Positions 39,997 through 45,296 of a DNA stretch of 45,296 nt are shown one piece after another. Origin of the DNA: Spirochaetia bacterium. Lineage in GTDB: Bacteria > Spirochaetota > Spirochaetia > Treponematales > Treponemataceae. The position numbers and the translations under genes are program-made. Under the pieces are notes generated by a model. The model ran no database searches. It was not told where the DNA came from and worked only from the letters and a program-made list of their open reading frames with translations. The stretch spans positions 1 through 45,296 of the forward strand of contig CAAGIS010000224.1 in the NCBI GenBank assembly GCA_900769985.1. The letters run 5' to 3'. How positions within the stretch are numbered: position 1 is the first letter of the stretch; every line of letters starts with the position of its first letter.

Positions 39997-41562
39997 TTAT
40001 TCAATCACCCACTCTGTAAGCTGTTTTTCTGCGCTGGAATAATTTACGCCCACCTTTACGATTTTGCGTCCGTCGTTTTTGTAGGCGATTGGATAATCCT
40101 TGCTGTTTATCTGTTCCAGTGCTTCTTTTGCCGAGCCATCCATTTTGAACTCAAAAATGTAGATTGCGTCTTTCTGCCACACAACGGCATCACTTCTGCC
40201 TTTGCCGTTCTGCACTTCGCACAAAACAAATTCGCCCATCAGCTTAAAAATGAGCCAGATAAAAGCCTGACAGTTTAGTTCGTACTGTTTTTGGTTCGTC
40301 TGTTTTGGAGCGGCGGCAAAAATGTTGTTTATGCGTTCCATAAATTCTTCGACTTTGCCGGCGCGGAGTTCACGGATAAAATTCAGCACCTGGATGTTGT
40401 CAGAATTCGGTGTGTAGCCTGCATACAATGGAAGAAGTCTCTCGTAAAGTCCGTATTTTACTTCTTCGTTCGGTACGCCCAAGAAAAAGCTTCGGAATTC
40501 TTTGTCGTATGATTTTATGGTAACATAGCCGGTCTGGTAAAGCATCGGAAGCGGTTCGCTTGAAGTAAGGCGGTAATTTTCAAGGTTGCGAAGACTTACT
40601 TCAACACCTTCTTCAAGAGCTTTGTAGTCAAAATCAGAATCGAGCATCATTTTTGTAAGGAAGGTCGGGGTGCCTGTTGCAAACCAATAACTTCCAAAAC
40701 TCAAGTCAGAAAATGCTTTCAAAAGGCTGAATGGATTGTAAATGTCAGTCTGAACATCCTGGGAAAAATGATAGCCGTCGTAGTTCTTTTTGAGTTCTGC
40801 AATACATTCTTCTTTTGAGTATCCGTTTTTTTTTGCCATTGCTTCAATTTCTGGAATAAAATTTGCTTCAAGTTCTTCCTGAGAAATTCCGCAAATAGAA
40901 GAATATTTTTCTGAAAGGGAGATGTCGTTTAAATTGTTTAAATCAGAAAAAATGCTCACTTTGTCAAAGCGGGTTACGCCTGTAATGAAGACAAACTGCA
41001 GATGCGCATCTTCTCCTTTTAACACACCATAAAAAGATTTTAAGATTTTCCTGAATGTATCAACAAGATTCTGGTCATCAATTGCGTTTAAAAGAGGCTT
41101 GTCGTATTCATCAACAAGGACAACTGCCTGGAGTCCTGTCTGCTCGTGGGCCTGCTGCAAAAGGTTACTGAAGCGGTCGGCAGGACTTGTGGCATTTGGA
41201 TTTCTTACACCGTAGATTTTTTCGTAGGAATCAAGCTTAAGACCAAGCGAGTTTCTGAAATTTTCTTCTGTTGTAAAATCGCCAACATTAAAATCAAAAT
41301 AAAAAACAGGATATTTTTTCCATTCAGTTTCTGTTTTAGAAATCGCAAGACCTTCAAACAAATCTTTTCGCCCTTCAAAATAACTTCGCAAGGTCGAAAG
41401 AAAAAGCGACTTACCGAAACGGCGCGGACGGCTCAAAAAATAAGGTTTTCCGTTACGTACAAGGCTGTTTATAAAAGAAGTTTTATCAACATAAATATAG
41501 TCCTTTGTGCGGAGTTCTTCAAATGTCTGAATGCCAATCGGCAGATATCGCGGTTTGTTCAT
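39997..41562 (-). CDS. AAA-ATPase-like / PD-(D/E)XK nuclease family protein (PF09820 type), copy 2
   Basis: 521 residues from ATG 41562 (MNKPRYLPIGIQTFEEL); a TTG 42 bases upstream would cross the promoter. The P-loop is SRPRRFGKSLFLS, the Walker B segment VVLVDEYDKPLLNAI, a regulatory ITGVTRFDKVSIFSDLNNLN follows and the nuclease core is GEFVLCEVQ, GRSDAVV and IFEFKMD. It is clearly paralogous with 1232-2800 over its whole length but diverged, not a recent copy. Function unknown. Here it is not beside RHS genes. Its start codon also lies 6 nt after a -10 box, as in copy 1. Confidence 0.87.
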   Translation of the reverse strand: MNKPRYLPIGIQTFEELRTKDYIYVDKTSFINSLVRNGKPYFLSRPRRFGKSLFLSTLRSYFEGRKDLFEGLAISKTETEWKKYPVFYFDFNVGDFTTEENFRNSLGLKLDSYEKIYGVRNPNATSPADRFSNLLQQAHEQTGLQAVVLVDEYDKPLLNAIDDQNLVDTFRKILKSFYGVLKGEDAHLQFVFITGVTRFDKVSIFSDLNNLNDISLSEKYSSICGISQEELEANFIPEIEAMAKKNGYSKEECIAELKKNYDGYHFSQDVQTDIYNPFSLLKAFSDLSFGSYWFATGTPTFLTKMMLDSDFDYKALEEGVEVSLRNLENYRLTSSEPLPMLYQTGYVTIKSYDKEFRSFFLGVPNEEVKYGLYERLLPLYAGYTPNSDNIQVLNFIRELRAGKVEEFMERINNIFAAAPKQTNQKQYELNCQAFIWLIFKLMGEFVLCEVQNGKGRSDAVVWQKDAIYIFEFKMDGSAKEALEQINSKDYPIAYKNDGRKIVKVGVNYSSAEKQLTEWVIE

Positions 41563-41568
41563 ATTATT

Positions 41569-41597
41569 AATATAACACGGAAAATGCTTTTTGTCAT
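41569..41597 (-). promoter_or_regulatory. Leaderless promoter of the second PF09820 gene
   Basis: On the minus strand ATGACA, 17 bases, TATATT, then AATAAT and the ATG at 41562. The geometry is the same as for copy 1. It sits in the 54 bp after the radical SAM stop. Confidence 0.5.
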
Positions 41598-41616
41598 TGA
41601 GCAATATTAATTTGAG

Positions 41617-43242
41617 TTACGTCGTAAAAACATTTTTCCGCTTTTTGACGTTCTTTACAAAAAACTGTAAGTCCATCGCATATTCAGATTCAAGGTATTC
41701 TGCAGGATACTGGAGTTGCACTTTTTCTGATTTGCCGGTATCAGTTTTTCGCGAAATTGCACCGTTCAATAAAATTAAGTCGAGTGCTGCAGGCAGTAAA
41801 GCGGAAAAATTTTTCTGAGTAAAAATGTGCCTTATGAATTCACACTGGATTTTTTCGACCTGACGATGTTCTCGGCAGGAAAAATTTTTGCCGTAATGCT
41901 GAACATAAAATTTGTAGAACTGTTCAAAAAAATCAGAAGGCTTTAAATGAATGGCACGGCACACTGTATTAAACCATGGAACGGCACGTCCGTCATTATA
42001 AAAAAGACTGCAGGCTTTTGCAATTTCTTCTGCGACCGACAGATTTTCTGCAGAAAAAGTTTTTGTCCTAATAATATGATACGGCGGTTTTTCTTCGTAT
42101 TCAAGAGAGAGGTTCTTTGCATTGTCAAACAAGGCAGTCCCTGGCAATACAGAAAGGCAGAAAATTTCAAGATTATTCGGATACAAGGAAATTGCAAAAT
42201 CTACGCTGTTTTTAAAACCTTTTAAACTGTCGCCTGGAAGTCCGTAAATAACATCAAGCCCAAAAACAACTCCTGCTTCATTTAAAAAACCAATGTTGCG
42301 GACAAAAATCTTTTTGTCAAAAGAGCGGTTTACAAGTTTTAAAACATTTTCATCTGCACTCTGCAATCCAATTTGAAGCGCACATGGAATTTTCGTAAAA
42401 GCCTGAGCCATCTGTCTGTCTATAAATTCAGCGCGAGCTTCAAAATAGTAAAAAGTGTCAGGCGTTTTTTGTGCAATCAGATTTATTAATTCAAGAGCCT
42501 TTTTTTTGTCTGAATTGTAAGTCGGGTCAAGGACAAAAACCTGCGAAACTTTTTTCTGCGCAAATAAATCAAGTTCCTGTTTTATGCGCTTAAGCGGAAA
42601 ACGGCGGACATTTTTTTCGCCTTTTGACTCATAGCAATAAGAGCACTTAAAAGGGCAACCGCGCGCAAGTTCCCATAGTGCGCCGCCATACAAAGCAGGG
42701 TCAAGCGTTCCGTCAAGATACGGTGAAGGAATATCGTCAAGTGAACTTGTAGTAACCCCGATTTTATTCTGTTCAGGCATTTCGCTTCCTGTCAAAATCT
42801 TGTAAATTATTTCTGGTACTTTAAGTTCACCTTCTCCTGAAACTGCTGCATCAAAAAAATCAAAAGACTTCGGATTTGCGGTAACTTCAGGTCCTCCTGC
42901 AAGGCATTTTACATTGTTCTTCTGCAAAATTCGTGCAACCTTTTCAAGAACGATTCTGTTCCACACAAAAATTGAAAAACCGACAATGTCCGGATTTCTT
43001 TTTAAAAGTTCCTGAGCAATTTGACTGGCAATAAGTTCTTCATCTTCTGCATTTTTACTTACAGCAAAATCTTCTTTATTAAAAGTTACAAGAGAAACAG
43101 AACATAGATTTTTTGTATGACAGTTGTTCTTTACACTGGAAGCAACACAAGCTGCACCCAAAGGCAGCGCCTGTGGAGATTTTTCGATAAGTAAAGTTGT
43201 AAAAATTATTTCAGGAAGTTTCTGACTGTTCAAATTACTCAT
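41617..43242 (-). CDS. B12-binding-domain/radical SAM protein
   Basis: 541 residues. The first 150 are a cobalamin-binding-type Rossmann domain (NPDIVGFSIFVWN, CLAGGPEVTANP, AAVSGEGELKVPEII). The radical SAM core starts with ARGCPFKCSYCYESKGEKNVRRFPL (CxxxCxxC cluster, about 195-205) and shows EARAEFIDRQ, LQIGLQSADENVLKLVNRSF and YGLPGDSLKGF. A C-terminal DUF4080-like stretch of about 150 residues follows, as in many anaerobe members. Substrate unknown. No clear ribosome site is seen; a TATAAA lies 10 nt before the ATG. Confidence 0.87.
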   Translation of the reverse strand: MSNLNSQKLPEIIFTTLLIEKSPQALPLGAACVASSVKNNCHTKNLCSVSLVTFNKEDFAVSKNAEDEELIASQIAQELLKRNPDIVGFSIFVWNRIVLEKVARILQKNNVKCLAGGPEVTANPKSFDFFDAAVSGEGELKVPEIIYKILTGSEMPEQNKIGVTTSSLDDIPSPYLDGTLDPALYGGALWELARGCPFKCSYCYESKGEKNVRRFPLKRIKQELDLFAQKKVSQVFVLDPTYNSDKKKALELINLIAQKTPDTFYYFEARAEFIDRQMAQAFTKIPCALQIGLQSADENVLKLVNRSFDKKIFVRNIGFLNEAGVVFGLDVIYGLPGDSLKGFKNSVDFAISLYPNNLEIFCLSVLPGTALFDNAKNLSLEYEEKPPYHIIRTKTFSAENLSVAEEIAKACSLFYNDGRAVPWFNTVCRAIHLKPSDFFEQFYKFYVQHYGKNFSCREHRQVEKIQCEFIRHIFTQKNFSALLPAALDLILLNGAISRKTDTGKSEKVQLQYPAEYLESEYAMDLQFFVKNVKKRKNVFTT

Positions 43243-43316
43243 ATAAAATTAATTTATACTACATTACCAAAATCTACAACAGCACAAAAACATTTTCTCA
43301 AAATCAAGAGTCGTAA

Positions 43317-43352
43317 AAAAAAGCGGCAGCCTAAAAGGAGTAAAAGGCTGCC
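43317..43352 (-). terminator. Terminator of trxA
   Basis: GGCAGCC/GGCTGCC (43325-43331 with 43346-43352) with a run of about eight T on the minus strand. It lies about 120 bases after the trxA stop. Confidence 0.75.
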
Positions 43353-43378
43353 ACTTCTGGAGGAGGTTTTTATTTTGT

Positions 43379-43441
43379 ACTTCATATTATGTATACTAAA
43401 TAAACGGAATAAAAATAAAAAAGTTACAGACAAAATTGAAT
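43379..43441 (+). CDS. Possible small ORF with strong ribosome site (doubtful)
   Basis: GGAGGAGG at about 43360-43367 is followed by a TTG roughly eight bases later and 20 codons to TAA (starts MYFILCILNK, then a lysine/asparagine-rich end). No promoter or homology is evident. It lies between divergently placed trxA and radical SAM genes on the opposite strand. It may be chance. Confidence 0.15.
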
Positions 43442-43470
43442 AAAAATATTTTTTTTCCGCTTTTTTCTGG

Positions 43471-43779
43471 CTAATTCAAAAGATTTAAAAGGTTTTCTTT
43501 CGGCTGATAACCGACAGAAGATGCTGTAAGTTTACCGTTTTTAAAAACTGCAACAAAAGGAATACTCATAACGTTGAACTGAGAGGCAAGTTCCATTTCG
43601 GAATCTACGTTCACTTTGCAAACTTTTATTTCAGGATGCTCTTCTGCGATTTCTGCAATAACAGGAGAAAGCATCTGGCAAGGCCCACACCAAGTTGCCC
43701 AAAAATCTACGAGAACAGGTTTGTCACTTTCAAGCACTTCAGCTTTAAAAGTTTCGTTTGTAAGATTGATTTCTTTCAT
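43471..43779 (-). CDS. trxA: Thioredoxin
   Basis: 102 residues. The active site is FWATWCGPC (cysteines 31 and 34), followed by the conserved cis-proline loop MSIPFVAVFKNGK. The length and strand order are those of bacterial thioredoxin 1. It reduces protein disulphides in the cytoplasm with thioredoxin reductase, which is not in the window. AGGAG precedes the ATG; a terminator follows about 120 bases after the stop. It stands alone. Confidence 0.97.
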   Translation of the reverse strand: MKEINLTNETFKAEVLESDKPVLVDFWATWCGPCQMLSPVIAEIAEEHPEIKVCKVNVDSEMELASQFNVMSIPFVAVFKNGKLTASSVGYQPKENLLNLLN

Positions 43780-43986
43780 AAAACGCTCCTATAAAATGTT
43801 CCAGGAAAGTGCTGCGTAATCGCTTCAAGTGTTCATCAGCACTTACCTAGTTTTAAATATACGAACAATTCCGGGAAAAGTAAAACAAAATGTAAAGCGT
43901 TCAGTTTAATTTGAATTAATTTTAATTGAATTGAATAAAATCTCCTTATATAGTAGATTACTAAAAATCACAAAAGAGGAATTTTT

Positions 43987-45051
43987 ATGAACAAATACGC
44001 AAAACGTTACTTCATTGATGCCATGAGCGGAATGGCGCAAGGTCTGTTTGCTTCTTTATTGGTTGGAACTATCGTAAGGACTTTAGGGCTGCAGCTTTTA
44101 AAAATCAGCGATATTCCGCCGTTTCAATTTCTGGTGACAGCCGGAAATTTTGCAATGAATGCGAATGTTGTCGGCGCGGCAATGGCGGTAGGAATCGGTT
44201 TCTCAATGCACGTTGATCCGCTTGTTTTGTTTTCGCTTGCAACTATAGGTGCAGCAGCAAACGTTACAGGAGGCGCAGGCGGTCCTCTTGCTGTTTTATT
44301 TATTGCTATCATTGCAGCAGAACTAGGAAATCTCGTAAGTAAAAAGACAAAAATAGATATTCTTGTAACACCGCTTGTTACGATTTTAAGCGGAATTCTT
44401 CTGACAGTTCTTTTTGCAAAATACCTGGGCATTGCGGCAAGTTCAATCGGGAACATTGTAATGTGGGCTACGACTTTGCGGCCTTTTATAATGGGCATCA
44501 TAGTTTCTGCCGTAATCGGAATTGCACTTACTCTGCCAATCAGTTCGGCTGCAATCTGCTCAGCATTCGGACTTGTAGGGCTTGCAGGGGGAGCTGCCGT
44601 TGCAGGATGTTGCGCCCAGATGGTCGGTTTTGCCGTGATAAGTTTTAAAGAGAACAAAACAAGCGGACTTTTAAGTCAGGGACTTGGCACTTCTATGCTT
44701 CAGATGCCGAACATAATAAAAAATCCGTTAATCTGGATTCCGCCTACGCTTGCTTCGATGATTACAGGTCCTATTGCAACTTGCATTTTTAAAATGGAAA
44801 TGAACGGCGCGGCAATTTCTTCAGGGATGGGAACATGCGGTCTTGTCGGTCCAATCGGAGTTATAACAGGCTGGTTTTCGCCGAGTGAACAGGCTGTTAC
44901 AAACGGGGCTTCTGCAATATCGCCGGGCGGATTTGACTGGCTCGGTCTTGTTTTAATCTGCGTTGTGCTGCCGGCAGTTTTAAGCCTTTTGTTCGGCAAT
45001 ATACTGCGAAAACTCGGCTGGATAAAAGACGGAGATTTAAAACTTTCGTAA
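43987..45051 (+). CDS. PTS EIIC-like (PTS_EIIC_2/PfoR family) membrane protein
   Basis: 354 residues with about nine or ten membrane helices. Repeated glycine/alanine-rich segments (AGNFAMNANVVGAAMAVGIG, VTGGAGGPLAVLFIAIIAAE) and ISSGMGTCGLVGPIGVITGW fit the PTS_EIIC_2 family, which includes the PfoR regulator of Clostridium. It probably forms a sugar-transport-type membrane channel, but members often lack EIIA/EIIB partners, and none is here. GAGGA lies before the ATG; a possible promoter is TTGAAT, 17 bases, TAGATT about 40-60 bases upstream. It is monocistronic, with a terminator following. Confidence 0.8.
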   Translation: MNKYAKRYFIDAMSGMAQGLFASLLVGTIVRTLGLQLLKISDIPPFQFLVTAGNFAMNANVVGAAMAVGIGFSMHVDPLVLFSLATIGAAANVTGGAGGPLAVLFIAIIAAELGNLVSKKTKIDILVTPLVTILSGILLTVLFAKYLGIAASSIGNIVMWATTLRPFIMGIIVSAVIGIALTLPISSAAICSAFGLVGLAGGAAVAGCCAQMVGFAVISFKENKTSGLLSQGLGTSMLQMPNIIKNPLIWIPPTLASMITGPIATCIFKMEMNGAAISSGMGTCGLVGPIGVITGWFSPSEQAVTNGASAISPGGFDWLGLVLICVVLPAVLSLLFGNILRKLGWIKDGDLKLS

Positions 45052-45082
45052 AAATTTATTGATACAGTTCAGCAAATAAAAA

Positions 45083-45128
45083 AAATCCTGATTTAAAAGT
45101 AAGAATCTTGAAATCGGGATTTTTTTTT
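45083..45128 (+). terminator. Terminator of the PfoR-like gene
   Basis: AAATCCTGATTT (45083-45094) pairs with AAATCGGGATTT (45111-45122), one G-T pair, followed by a T-run. It lies 32 bases after the stop. Confidence 0.85.
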
Positions 45129-45149
45129 AAGGAAACACTGAATGCAGCC

Positions 45150-45296
45150 AGGAGGTGTAATAAAAACTTTGCCTGAAGTAGCGTCAAAGTTTTTATTCAC
45201 AAGTTCGCGTTGCGAACTTCCTTATCAACTGCCGCTTCTCATTTCATTGCGAAGCGGCATAAAAAGTCAATCGATTGTTGAAACAATCTTCTTGAC
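45150..45296. repeat. Structured repeat, copy 2, with further hairpins to the window end
   Basis: From AGGAGGTGTAAT it matches the copy at 21361 over about 70 bases. Hairpins in order: AAAAACTTTG/CAAAGTTTTT (45162-45171, 45185-45194), AAGTTCGC/GCGAACTT with a GTT loop (45201-45219), TGCCGCTTC/GAAGCGGCA (45230-45238, 45251-45259) and GATTGTT/AACAATC (45273-45288). One frame is open to the window edge (TTG at 45170, residues LPEVASKFLF...), but the pattern of change relative to copy 1 speaks against coding. The array continues beyond the window. Confidence 0.65.

Noticed and set aside
43243..43275. Eighth leaderless promoter, for the radical SAM gene
   Set aside because: TATAAA lies 10 nt before the ATG, and the only -35-like TTGTAG is 15 bases away; too weak to count.
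44124..44657. Long open frame on the minus strand inside the PfoR-like gene
   Set aside because: It is the mirror of a long, alanine/glycine-rich membrane protein; composition is threonine/proline-rich and without any start signal, so it is a shadow.
45170..45296. Protein-coding reading of the right-edge repeat (LPEVASKFLF...)
   Set aside because: The two copies differ mainly at first and second codon positions, while stem pairing is kept. A conserved peptide would show the opposite.

Overview
The window looks like a piece of a Treponema-type spirochaete chromosome (A+T-rich, roughly 37-40% G+C by eye). The grounds are the mix of small lipoproteins, many chemoreceptors, a formylglycine-generating-enzyme-like lipoprotein, RHS tail fragments and two copies of the PF09820 AAA-ATPase/PD-(D/E)XK protein. 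These are judgements from protein features; no database search was made, and species cannot be named.

Layout. 1-4260 is an accessory island. It holds two orphan RHS C-terminal toxin tips, each followed by a probable immunity gene, with a PF09820-type gene between them. Each toxin/immunity pair is followed by the same 13-base repeat. 4312-20812 is mostly housekeeping and envelope genes: a methyltransferase, YbaK, a ROK regulator, a DUF975-CmpB fusion, two MATE exporters, a PgeF/ATP-grasp pair, a PspC/HAAS-DUF4097/PadR envelope-stress module, a secreted protein with a duplicated domain, a chemoreceptor and a GH2 glycosidase. 20939-23411 carries a PEGA-type lipoprotein, a spacer full of hairpin repeats and an HtrA protease. 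23411-31765 has uvrB, rpmB, an MBL hydrolase, two paralogous envelope proteins and a prs/FGGY-kinase/HAD operon. 31801-38265 has tRNA-Arg(CCU), a second chemoreceptor, small unknown genes, a CopZ-like protein, folE and a signalling operon of HPt, response regulator and dGTPase. 38787-45296 has a frameshifted SUMF1-type lipoprotein, a second PF09820 gene, a B12-type radical SAM protein, thioredoxin, a PfoR-like EIIC membrane protein and another copy of the hairpin repeat.

Two things stand out. First, at least seven genes have a sigma70-like promoter whose -10 box ends 6-8 nt before the start codon, with no Shine-Dalgarno sequence, so they are probably leaderless mRNAs; most other genes have an ordinary GGAG-type site. 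Second, a hairpin repeat occurs at 21361 and 45150. Its differences are compensatory in the stem and fall at first and second codon positions of the overlapping open frame, so the structure, not a peptide, appears to be conserved.

The RHS island is the best candidate for a mobile or exchangeable system: toxin tip, immunity gene and a shared 3' repeat form a cassette, and a nuclease-ATPase gene lies exactly where RHS homology is interrupted.
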